NCBI GenBank assembly: GCA_900551995.1
Contig: URXW01000048.1
Span: forward strand, 1-9,916
DNA length: 9,916 nucleotides
Direction: 5' to 3'
From: an uncultured Eubacteriales bacterium
GTDB taxonomy: Bacteria; Bacillota; Clostridia; Oscillospirales; Oscillospiraceae
Within the stretch, counting starts at the first letter, position 1; each line of letters opens with the position of its first letter. Below are positions 1 to 6,209 of this stretch, piece after piece. The notes below the pieces were generated by a model, which was given only the letters and a program-made list of their open reading frames with translations, was not told the DNA's origin and ran no database searches. The translations under genes were made by a program, and so were the position numbers.

Positions 1-8
1 TTGTATCG

Positions 9-37
9 TTGACGATAGAGGACTTCTATTGTATAAT
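9..37 (+). promoter_or_regulatory. Sigma-A type promoter for the methyltransferase gene and probably the operon
   Basis: A -35 box TTGACG at 9..14 (5/6 to consensus) and a perfect -10 box TATAAT at 32..37 are separated by exactly 17 nt. Transcription would start near 44, about 25 nt before the chosen ATG at 69. No comparably good promoter is seen between here and the end of ecfT, so this may drive the downstream cluster, although transcription from upstream of the window cannot be excluded. Confidence 0.8.
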
Positions 38-52
38 AAACTGATTTATTAT

Positions 53-59
53 GGGGAGG
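53..59 (+). promoter_or_regulatory. Ribosome binding site that sets the methyltransferase start
   Basis: GGGGAGG lies 9 nt before the ATG at 69. An in-frame ATG at 51 overlaps this Shine-Dalgarno and lies only about 7 nt after the predicted transcription start, so 69 is the better start. Confidence 0.8.
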
Positions 60-68
60 CACACCTTT

Positions 69-932
69 ATGTGGATCGCGAAGGATTGGAAGGACTACGA
101 ACTGCTGGACTGCGGCGGCGGCGAAAAGCTGGAGCGGTGGGATCGGCAGATATTGGTGCGCCCCGACCCGCAGGCTATCTGGGAGACGGACAAGGGTACG
201 CGGCTGTGGCGGGGAGCCACCGGACGGTACTCCCGCTCCTCCAGCGGCGGCGGTCACTGGGACAAGGGTAAGCTGCCGGAAAGCTGGCAGGTGCATTACA
301 GGGATCTGACGTTCCAGGTGAAGCCCATGAATTTCAAGCACACGGGACTGTTCCCGGAGCAGGCGGTAAACTGGGATTTCGCCATGGACAAGATACGGAA
401 CGCGGGACGGCCCGTCCAGGTGCTGAATCTCTTCGCCTATACGGGCGGGGCTACGGTGGCGTGCGCCAAGGCGGGTGCCAGCGTGTGCCACGTGGACGCC
501 GCCAAGGGCATGGTGTCGTGGGCGAAGGAGAACGCGAAGCTGTCCGGGCTGGGGGAGGCTCCCATCCGCTGGATCGTGGACGACTGCGCCAAATTCGTGG
601 AGCGGGAGATCCGCAGGGGAAAGACGTATGACGCCATTATCATGGACCCCCCCAGCTATGGGCGGGGACCCGGCGGCGAGGTCTGGAAGCTGGAGGACAA
701 CCTGTATCCCTTCGTGGAGCTGTGCTCCCGCGTGCTGTCGGACAAGCCGCTGTTCGTGATACTGAACAGCTACACCACGGGGCTGGCTCCGTCGGTGCTG
801 GGATACATATTGCAAATGCTGGTGGGGCGGAAGCTCGGCGGCACGGTCACGTGGGACGAGCTGGGTCTGCCCTGTACGGAGAGCGGGATGGCACTGCCCT
901 GCGGTGCCACCGGCAGATGGTTCTCCGAGTAA
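69..932 (+). CDS. Class I SAM-dependent methyltransferase (RlmI/RlmK-like, COG1092 type)
   Basis: A 287-residue Rossmann-fold methyltransferase, probably acting on RNA; the substrate is not known. The SAM-binding motif I is NLFAYTGGAT at residues 120-129. The acidic strand-2 motif (HVDAAKG) is at 141-147, and the motif IV loop DPPSYGRG, typical of rRNA methyltransferases of the RlmI/RlmK group, starts at 193. The conserved-looking FKHTGLFPEQ segment lies near 89-98, just before the fold. There is no PUA-like N-terminal domain as in full-length RlmI; the first ~85 residues look like a short beta-rich extension. The usual RlmI catalytic cysteine of motif VI is absent: the equivalent region reads NSYTTG (233-238). 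An m5C mechanism is therefore doubtful, and an N- or O-methyltransferase role is equally possible. The gene is first in the cluster, 23 nt ahead of ecfA1. The family call is firm; the reaction is not. Confidence 0.88.
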   Translation: MWIAKDWKDYELLDCGGGEKLERWDRQILVRPDPQAIWETDKGTRLWRGATGRYSRSSSGGGHWDKGKLPESWQVHYRDLTFQVKPMNFKHTGLFPEQAVNWDFAMDKIRNAGRPVQVLNLFAYTGGATVACAKAGASVCHVDAAKGMVSWAKENAKLSGLGEAPIRWIVDDCAKFVEREIRRGKTYDAIIMDPPSYGRGPGGEVWKLEDNLYPFVELCSRVLSDKPLFVILNSYTTGLAPSVLGYILQMLVGRKLGGTVTWDELGLPCTESGMALPCGATGRWFSE

Positions 933-955
933 AATAAGAACGGAAGTAATGGCGT

Positions 956-1816
956 ATGGCAGTGATGATAGAGACAAAGGATCTGACGTTTACGTACCCG
1001 GCACCGGAGGGGGAGACGAACCCGCCGGCACTGCGGGGCGTGACGACGGAGATCGAGAAGGGCAGCTTTACGGTGGTGCTGGGGCACAACGGCAGCGGGA
1101 AATCCACCTTTGCCAAGCATTTGAACGCGGTGCTGCTGCCCTGCGGCGGCGCGGTGTACGTCGCCGGCATGGACACCCGGGATGAGAAGCTGCTGCTGGA
1201 GATACGGCGGCGGACGGGTATGGTGTTCCAGAACCCGGATAACCAGATCGTTGCCAACGTGGTGGAGGAGGACGTGGCGTTCGGCCCGGAGAATCTGGGC
1301 GTGCCCACGGCGGAGATCCGCCGCCGGGTGGACGACGCGTTAGCGGCGGTGGGCATGGAGAAATTTGCCCAGCACGCGCCCCATCTGCTGTCCGGAGGAC
1401 AGAAGCAGCGGGTGGCGATCGCCGGAATATTGGCGATGGAGCCGGAGTGCATCGTGCTGGACGAGGCGACAGCCATGCTGGACCCCGCAGGACGGCGGGA
1501 GGTCATCGACACGGTGCTGCGGCTGAACCGGGAGAGGGGCATCACGGTGGTGCTCATCACCCACCACATGGCGGAGGCGGAGCGCGCCGACCGGGTGATC
1601 GTGATGAACGACGGACAGGTGGCGATGGACGGCCGGCCGAGAGACGTATTCGCACAGGTGGACGAGCTTCACGCGCTGGGGCTGGCGGCTCCCGACACGG
1701 TGGAGCTGCTGTACAGACTGCAAAAGGCGGGGCTGGACGTGTCGCTGGACAGCTTGACGGTGGACGAGTGTGCCGATACCATTTGCCGCGCATTGGGCGC
1801 AGCGGAAGGGAAGTAA
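956..1816 (+). CDS. ecfA1: Energy-coupling factor transporter ATPase EcfA1
   Basis: This 286-residue ABC ATPase hydrolyses ATP in the cytoplasm to drive a group II ECF importer for vitamins, cobalt/nickel or similar trace substrates, pairing with EcfA2. All nucleotide-binding motifs are intact: Walker A GHNGSGKST at 43-51, Q-loop Gln92 within FQNPDNQ, signature LSGGQ at 145-149, Walker B IVLDEA at 166-171 with catalytic Glu170, and H-loop His203. The Walker B context DEATAMLDP is typical of the EcfA1 half, as against DEPTAGLDP in EcfA2. A C-terminal extension of about 60 residues is normal for EcfA proteins. The ATG at 956 has a GGAAG Shine-Dalgarno 9 nt upstream; the in-frame ATG at 965 would be 18 nt from it and is less likely. 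ecfA2 begins 3 nt after the stop. Confidence 0.95.
   Translation: MAVMIETKDLTFTYPAPEGETNPPALRGVTTEIEKGSFTVVLGHNGSGKSTFAKHLNAVLLPCGGAVYVAGMDTRDEKLLLEIRRRTGMVFQNPDNQIVANVVEEDVAFGPENLGVPTAEIRRRVDDALAAVGMEKFAQHAPHLLSGGQKQRVAIAGILAMEPECIVLDEATAMLDPAGRREVIDTVLRLNRERGITVVLITHHMAEAERADRVIVMNDGQVAMDGRPRDVFAQVDELHALGLAAPDTVELLYRLQKAGLDVSLDSLTVDECADTICRALGAAEGK
1804..1810 (+). promoter_or_regulatory. Ribosome binding site that supports the TTG start of ecfA2
   Basis: GGAAGGG, inside the last codons of ecfA1, lies 9 nt before TTG at 1820. No in-frame ATG is available before the core fold; the next methionine (residue 30) would remove the first beta strands ahead of Walker A. Confidence 0.75.
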
Positions 1817-1819
1817 CCA

Positions 1820-2686
1820 TTGGAACCGATTTTACAGATAGAGAACCTGACCCACACCTATTCGGAGGGCACGCCCTTCCAGCGCAGTGCCGTGGAGGGA
1901 CTGAGCATGACCGTGGGCGCAGGGGAGTTTTTGGGGATCATCGGGCATACAGGCTCCGGTAAATCCACATTGATACAGCATTTGAACGGGCTGCTGCAGC
2001 CTACCTCCGGGCGTATCCTCCTGGCGGGGAAGGACATCTGGGCAGAGCCGAAGAAAATACGCGAGGTGCGCTGCGCCGTGGGACTGGTGTTCCAGTACCC
2101 GGAGTACCAGCTGTTCGAGGAGACGGTGTACAAGGACATCGCCTTCGGCCCGAAGAACATGGGGCTGGACGAGGCGGAGATCGACCGGCGGGTGCGGGAC
2201 GCCGCCGCCTTTGTGGGGCTGCGGGAGGAGCTGCTGGAGAAGTCGCCCTTTGAGCTGTCCGGCGGACAGAAGCGGCGGGTGGCTATCGCGGGCGTTATCG
2301 CCATGGAGCCGAAGGTGCTGGTGCTGGACGAGCCTACGGCGGGTCTTGACCCCCAGGGACGGGACGCCATACTGGCGCAGATACAGGCGTACCACCGCGC
2401 CAGGGGCGCGGCGGTGGTGCTGGTGAGCCACAGCATGGAGGAGATCGCACGGAACGTGGATCGGATCGTGGTGCTCTCCGGCGGCCAGGTCTATATGGAG
2501 GGCACGCCGGAGAAGGTGTTTGCCCGCGCCCACGAGCTGGAGCAGGTGGGGCTGGACGTGCCGCAGGTGACGAAGATCGCCGCCGCGCTGCGGGCGCGGG
2601 GCATGGACATAGACACGGCGGTATACACCGTGGAGGCGTTGGAGCGGAAGCTGCTGACGCTGAAGGGGGGTGCCGGAGGATGCTGA
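1820..2686 (+). CDS. ecfA2: Energy-coupling factor transporter ATPase EcfA2
   Basis: The second ATPase of the ECF module, 288 residues, which should form a heterodimer with EcfA1 beneath EcfT. Motifs are complete: Walker A GHTGSGKST at 42-50, Q-loop Gln92 in FQYPEYQLFEETV, signature LSGGQ at 146-150, Walker B VLVLDEP at 166-172 with Glu171, D-loop GLDP, and H-loop His204. The FQYPEYQLFE stretch and the DEPTAGLDP Walker B are characteristic of EcfA2. Translation starts at TTG, chosen because a good Shine-Dalgarno sits 9 nt upstream and the N-terminus (ILQIENLTHTY) then aligns with a standard ABC first strand. The last 7 nt overlap the start of ecfT (ATGCTGA), which suggests translational coupling of the two subunits. 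Confidence 0.95.
   Translation: MEPILQIENLTHTYSEGTPFQRSAVEGLSMTVGAGEFLGIIGHTGSGKSTLIQHLNGLLQPTSGRILLAGKDIWAEPKKIREVRCAVGLVFQYPEYQLFEETVYKDIAFGPKNMGLDEAEIDRRVRDAAAFVGLREELLEKSPFELSGGQKRRVAIAGVIAMEPKVLVLDEPTAGLDPQGRDAILAQIQAYHRARGAAVVLVSHSMEEIARNVDRIVVLSGGQVYMEGTPEKVFARAHELEQVGLDVPQVTKIAAALRARGMDIDTAVYTVEALERKLLTLKGGAGGC
2663..2679 (+). promoter_or_regulatory. Double Shine-Dalgarno ahead of ecfT
   Basis: Two purine runs precede the ecfT ATG at 2680: AAGGGGGG at 2663..2670, 9 nt away and well placed, and GGAGG at 2675..2679, which abuts the ATG and is too close to work in the usual way. The nearer one could compete for ribosomes, or the overlap may simply favour re-initiation by ribosomes finishing ecfA2. 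Confidence 0.5.
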
Positions 2687-3486
2687 AGGATATTACGTTA
2701 GGACAGTATTTCCCGGCGGATACGCCGGTACACCGGCTGGATCCGAGGACGAAGCTGCTGTGCGTCATTCTGTATATCGTCGCGCTGTTCAACGCCAAGG
2801 GCGTGCTGACCTACGGCATTATGATCGCGGTGCTGACGGTGTCGGTGCTGGTGTCGGGGGTGCCCTTCAAGTCGCTGACGCGAGGGCTGAAGCCTGTGTA
2901 TTTCGTGGTGGCGTTCACCGCCGTGATGAACCTATTCTTCACCGCCGGTACGCCGGTGGCGGAGCTGTGGCTGCTGCGCCACATTACGTGGGAGGGCATT
3001 ATTGCCGCCGTGCAGATGGTGCTGCGTATCGTGCTGCTGATCATGGGGACGTTCCTGATGACGTACACCACCAGCCCCATCGCGCTGACCGACGGCATGG
3101 AGAGCTTGCTGTCGCCGCTGAAGAAGCTGCGCTTGCCCATCCATGAGCTGGCGATGATGATGTCCATTGCGCTGCGGTTTATCCCCACGCTTATTGAGGA
3201 GACAGACAAGATCATGTCGGCGCAGAAGGCACGCGGCGCGGACTTCGAGACGGGCAGCATCTTCCAGCGCGCCAAGGCGTTGGTGCCCATTCTGGTGCCG
3301 CTGTTCGTCAGCGCGTTCCGCCGCGCCGACGAGCTTGCCACCGCCATGGAGTGCCGCTGCTACCACGGCGGCGAGGGACGCACCGCGCTGCGGGTGCTGC
3401 GCTACCAAAAGTCCGACTGGCTGGTGCTGGCGGCCTTCGTGGTGCTGACGGCGGGGATCATCGTGCTGAAAAAATTTGGATTCTGA
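2680..3486 (+). CDS. ecfT: Energy-coupling factor transporter transmembrane protein EcfT
   Basis: This 268-residue integral membrane protein links the EcfA1/EcfA2 ATPases to interchangeable substrate-binding S subunits. The N-terminus (MLKDITLGQYFP, then HRLDPRTKLL) is the usual EcfT opening. Hydrophobic helices lie near residues 25-38, 43-60, 73-89, 105-128 and 245-264. The long cytoplasmic coupling region holds the two short Arg motifs that dock into the ATPases: ARG at 184-186 in AQKARGADFE, and CRC at 225-227 in AMECRCYHGG. The second motif has cysteines on both sides of the Arg where small residues such as Ala and Gly are the more usual consensus. No S subunit is encoded in the window, so this is a shared group II module. 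The order ecfA1-ecfA2-ecfT-truA is widely conserved in Firmicutes. Confidence 0.95.
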   Translation: MLKDITLGQYFPADTPVHRLDPRTKLLCVILYIVALFNAKGVLTYGIMIAVLTVSVLVSGVPFKSLTRGLKPVYFVVAFTAVMNLFFTAGTPVAELWLLRHITWEGIIAAVQMVLRIVLLIMGTFLMTYTTSPIALTDGMESLLSPLKKLRLPIHELAMMMSIALRFIPTLIEETDKIMSAQKARGADFETGSIFQRAKALVPILVPLFVSAFRRADELATAMECRCYHGGEGRTALRVLRYQKSDWLVLAAFVVLTAGIIVLKKFGF

Positions 3487-3492
3487 CAGAGC

Positions 3493-3499
3493 AGGGAGG
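3493..3499 (+). promoter_or_regulatory. Ribosome binding site that supports the TTG start of truA
   Basis: AGGGAGG lies 8 nt before TTG at 3508. The next in-frame ATG encodes residue 9 and would cut into the first beta strand (IALVLMYNGTAYHGWQ), so the TTG is preferred. Confidence 0.78.
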
Positions 3500-3507
3500 C
3501 GGGGCGG

Positions 3508-4263
3508 TTGCGGAATATCGCACTGGTATTGATGTATAACGGCACCGCCTACCACGGCTGGCAGGTGCAGAAAACGGAGATCTCCGTGGCGCAGACGCTG
3601 GAGCGCGGGCTGAGTATGGTCTGTGGTGAGTCCATCAAGGTCACCGGCTGCGGACGCACCGACGCCGGCGTACACGCGGAGCATTACGTGGCGAATTTCC
3701 GCACGGAGTCCCGGATACCGGTGGAAAGGCTGCCCTTCGCGGTGAACACCCATATCCCGGAGGACATCGTGGTGAAGGCTGCCTACGAGGTGGCGGAGGA
3801 TTTCAACGCCATCGGCTCGTGCATCAAGAAGGAGTATACCTACCGCATTTACAACTCCCGCATCAAGAATCCCTTTTACGTGCACCGGGCGTATTTCTAT
3901 CCCAAAAGGCTGGACGAGGAGCTGATGGACAGGGCGGCGCGGATGTTCGAGGGCACCCACGATTTTGCCGCCGTGCGGAGCGTGGGCACCAACGTGCGGA
4001 GCACCGTGCGTACCATCCACTACTGCCGGGTGACGCGAAACGGGGAGCTGCTGGAGCTGAAGGTATGCGCGGACGGATTTCTGTATAATATGGTACGTGC
4101 CATCACCGGCACGGTGCTGTACGCGGCGGAGGGAAAGCTGACGCCGGAGGATATACCGGAGATACTGGATTCCGGGAACAGGACGCTGGCGGGGCCGACC
4201 GCGCCGCCGGGAGGGCTGTACCTGACCCGCGTGTGGTATGAGGATGAACGGCTGAATGGATAA
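3508..4263 (+). CDS. truA: tRNA pseudouridine(38-40) synthase TruA
   Basis: TruA converts uridines 38, 39 and 40 in the anticodon stem-loop of many tRNAs to pseudouridine. The 251-residue length is normal for the family. The N-terminal strand YNGTAYHGWQ is at 10-19. The catalytic aspartate is Asp52 in the signature GCGRTDAGVHA (47-57). The C-terminal half carries the KKEYTYRIYN strand (107-116), the FLYNMVR motif (191-197) and the AGPTAPPGGLYL closing motif (228-239), all as expected. It starts with TTG 21 nt after the ecfT stop, and its end overlaps the next gene by 8 nt. Its position directly after ecfT fits the conserved Firmicutes cluster; in many of those genomes rplM-rpsI come next, but here they do not. 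Confidence 0.96.
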   Translation: MRNIALVLMYNGTAYHGWQVQKTEISVAQTLERGLSMVCGESIKVTGCGRTDAGVHAEHYVANFRTESRIPVERLPFAVNTHIPEDIVVKAAYEVAEDFNAIGSCIKKEYTYRIYNSRIKNPFYVHRAYFYPKRLDEELMDRAARMFEGTHDFAAVRSVGTNVRSTVRTIHYCRVTRNGELLELKVCADGFLYNMVRAITGTVLYAAEGKLTPEDIPEILDSGNRTLAGPTAPPGGLYLTRVWYEDERLNG

Positions 4264-5455
4264 CAACACCAACAACTGGAAAGAGTTCACTCTGGGCAAT
4301 CCCCAGGAGGAGAAGCCGCGGCGGGTCGCCAAGCGGAGGCGCAGACCGCTGCTGGTGCTGCTGGCTGTGGCGGCGGTGCTGGCGGGGATAGTGACGGCGG
4401 CGGTGCTGCTGGACAGGAGCGGGTTTGACGGTCTGCGCCGCAGCATCATCTATGCCAAGGCGGTGAAGGACGAGAACGGCTGCGCCCAGCTGTACCGCTA
4501 CAACAGCGACCAGTCGGGGCACTTTGCCTCGCTGGACGGGAGCCTTGTCTCCGTGTCTATGCACCAGCTGACGGTGCTGGACGAGAAGAACAGGACGCTG
4601 TACGACGAGGCGGTGAAGTTCCAGACGCCGTCCCTGCAGTCGCGGGGCGGACGCGCCGTCGCCTACGACGTGGGCGGCACGGAGGTGTACGTCCTGTCGG
4701 ACAAGGGGCTGGTGTATAAGCTGGACTGCGCCGGAGAGGTGCTCAATGCGTCGCTGAACCAGAAGGGCTGGCTGACGGTGGTGTGCGGCGAGAGCGGCTG
4801 CAAGGCCGCCGTGCGGGTATACGACGCGGAGGGGGAGGCGGTGTTCGCCTTCCGCTCGTCGGATCGGTTCGTGATGACCGCCGCGCTGTCCGCCGACAGC
4901 CGCACGCTGGCGGCGGTGACCATGGGGCAGGAGAACGGCGTGTTCGCCAGCTACGTGGTGTTCTACCGGGTGAACAGCGACAAGGAGGCGGGGAGATGCA
5001 CGCTGCGGGGCAGCGTGGTCTACGATCTGACCGCCGCAGGCAGCGGCTTCTGCGCCGTGACGGAGGAGCAGCTGTGCTTCCTCAGCGGTGACGGCGTGAT
5101 GACGGCGGCCTACGACTACGGCGGGGACTATCTGCGCCGGGTCAGCGTCAGCGACGACGGCTATGCCGCCGTGCTGCTGGGACGCTATCGCACCGGCACA
5201 CAGCACCGGATCGTCACGGTGAACGGCGAGGGTAAGGAGCTTGCCGCCCTGGAGATAGACGCGGAGGTGGCGAGTTTGTCCGCTGCGGGACGGTATGTGG
5301 CGGTGCTGACCGGCGAGGAGCTGGTCATCTATGACAAACAGCTGAAGCCCTGCGCGCAGCTGCAGGAGGTCAGTCAGGCGCGGGAGGTACTGATGCGGAG
5401 CGACGGCTCCGCCGTGCTTGCGGGCAGCATGGCTGCCAGTCTGTACCTGCCGTGA
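4256..5455 (+). CDS. DUF5711-like membrane-anchored protein of unknown function
   Basis: A 399-residue protein with a short cytoplasmic tail (about 30 residues) ending in a basic run, AKRRRR (25-30). A single hydrophobic helix at about 31-52 follows, then a large outside domain. By the positive-inside rule the bulk faces the cell exterior. The outer part consists of repeated short beta strands with turns of the type DxxG (for instance VYVLSDKGLVYKLD, VYDAEGEAVF and VSVSDDGYAAVLL), suggesting a beta-propeller-like fold. This layout matches what I recall of the Clostridia family DUF5711; I cannot confirm it by search. No enzyme motif is visible. The ATG overlaps the truA stop by 8 nt, with only a weak GAGGA 11-12 nt upstream, so translation is probably coupled to truA. 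A structural or sensory envelope role is possible but unproven. Confidence 0.8.
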   Translation: MDNNTNNWKEFTLGNPQEEKPRRVAKRRRRPLLVLLAVAAVLAGIVTAAVLLDRSGFDGLRRSIIYAKAVKDENGCAQLYRYNSDQSGHFASLDGSLVSVSMHQLTVLDEKNRTLYDEAVKFQTPSLQSRGGRAVAYDVGGTEVYVLSDKGLVYKLDCAGEVLNASLNQKGWLTVVCGESGCKAAVRVYDAEGEAVFAFRSSDRFVMTAALSADSRTLAAVTMGQENGVFASYVVFYRVNSDKEAGRCTLRGSVVYDLTAAGSGFCAVTEEQLCFLSGDGVMTAAYDYGGDYLRRVSVSDDGYAAVLLGRYRTGTQHRIVTVNGEGKELAALEIDAEVASLSAAGRYVAVLTGEELVIYDKQLKPCAQLQEVSQAREVLMRSDGSAVLAGSMAASLYLP

Positions 5456-5457
5456 GA

Positions 5458-5483
5458 CACAGGACGCGGGAGACCGCGGTGTG
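5458..5483 (+). other. RNA hairpin abutting the ribosome binding site of the CvpA-family gene
   Basis: CGCGG (5465..5469) pairs with CCGCG (5474..5478) around a GAGA loop of GNRA type. An outer stem, CACA (5458..5461) with TGTG (5480..5483), closes it across a small internal loop. No U-tract follows, so it is not an intrinsic terminator. The Shine-Dalgarno TGAGG begins at 5484, directly at its foot. It may affect translation or mRNA decay between the two genes; this is inference. Confidence 0.45.
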
Positions 5484-5488
5484 TGAGG
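5484..5488 (+). promoter_or_regulatory. Ribosome binding site that sets the CvpA-family start
   Basis: TGAGG lies 9 nt before ATG at 5498. An alternative in-frame GTG at 5483 would add five residues (ending RYER) and overlap this site. ATG gives the standard hydrophobic N-terminus straight away and is preferred. Confidence 0.65.
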
Positions 5489-5497
5489 TATGAGCGT

Positions 5498-6157
5498 ATG
5501 AACGGAAGTATTGGAATATTTGTGGACATTGCGCTGGCGGCGGTGCTGCTGCTGGCACTGGTCATGGGCTGGCGGCAGGGCTTCGTGCAGGCACTGACGC
5601 GGATCGTGGTGGTGGTGGCGGCTCTGCTGCTGGCAGGTTGGATCGCCGGGAAGCTCGCCGAGCCCGCCGCCAAGTGGCTGGAGCCGATGCTGACGGAAAA
5701 GTGGGAGCAGCGGCTGACGGCGCAGGGCAACACGGAGGACGCAGGCGAGATGCTGGCGGCGTTCGGCTTCGAGGGGGATACCCTGTCGGAGATGGTGGAG
5801 CGGGCGGCGGAGATGGCGCAGCAGGCGGGAGAGACGCTGCTCAGTGCCGTGGTGTCCACGGCGGTGCGCTCGGCTGCCTATGCGGTGGTGTATCTGGTGT
5901 CGTTCCTGCTGCTGCTGTTGGTGCTGCGGCTGGCTCTGTCGCCGCTGCATCTGTTCACGAAGCTGCCGGTGGTGCACGGCATCAACGCCCTGATGGGCGG
6001 TGTGCTGGGGCTGGTGAAGGGCGCGCTGCTGGTATTCCTGGCGGTGTGGGTGCTGCAAAAATTGCAGATCTTCATTACGCCGGAGATCGTCAATAAAACG
6101 GTGCTGTTGAAATTCTTCGCCCAGAACAGCCCTATGGATCTGATCGCAAGACTGTAA
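5498..6157 (+). CDS. CvpA-family integral membrane protein
   Basis: A 219-residue membrane protein of the CvpA type, a family named for colicin V production in E. coli whose molecular job is poorly defined. Four hydrophobic helices are seen near residues 4-24, 32-52, 124-147 and 166-187. The first pair has the family pattern of a helix followed by GWRQGFVQALTR (24-35). The last pair is preceded by LPVVHGINALMGGVLGL (156-172), matching the usual CvpA stretch of leucine-proline, asparagine and repeated glycines. The loop between helices 2 and 3 (about 53-123) is long and charged, with an amphipathic helical portion containing MVERAAEMAQQAGETLL. Bacillus and Clostridium relatives of similar length exist. 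The gene sits 42 nt after the DUF5711-like gene, probably in the same transcript. Family call good; function unknown. Confidence 0.85.
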   Translation: MNGSIGIFVDIALAAVLLLALVMGWRQGFVQALTRIVVVVAALLLAGWIAGKLAEPAAKWLEPMLTEKWEQRLTAQGNTEDAGEMLAAFGFEGDTLSEMVERAAEMAQQAGETLLSAVVSTAVRSAAYAVVYLVSFLLLLLVLRLALSPLHLFTKLPVVHGINALMGGVLGLVKGALLVFLAVWVLQKLQIFITPEIVNKTVLLKFFAQNSPMDLIARL

Positions 6158-6161
6158 AAAC

Positions 6162-6182
6162 GGTCATACTGCAGGTATGGCT
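6162..6182 (+). other. Small hairpin before the Clp ATPase gene, terminator- or attenuator-like
   Basis: GGTCATAC (6162..6169) pairs with GTATGGCT (6175..6182) around a 5-nt loop, an 8-bp stem with two wobble pairs. It is preceded by a run of A and followed by TTCT, a poor U-tract. It could be a weak terminator or attenuator. A possible -10 box TATAAG (6186..6191) lies just after it, but the matching -35 position (6163..6168) is poor, so an internal promoter is not well supported. Confidence 0.3.
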
Positions 6183-6209
6183 TTCTATAAGAGATAACGG
6201 AGGAAAATC

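Noticed and set aside
2932..4449. A 505-codon open frame on the minus strand across ecfT and truA
   Set aside because: Low-complexity His/Gln/Arg-rich product with no motif, while ecfT and truA on the other strand are textbook.
4103..6058. A 651-codon open frame on the minus strand opposite the DUF5711-like and CvpA-family genes
   Set aside because: Extremely rich in His, Gln and Arg and spans two unrelated + strand genes; a shadow of high GC content.
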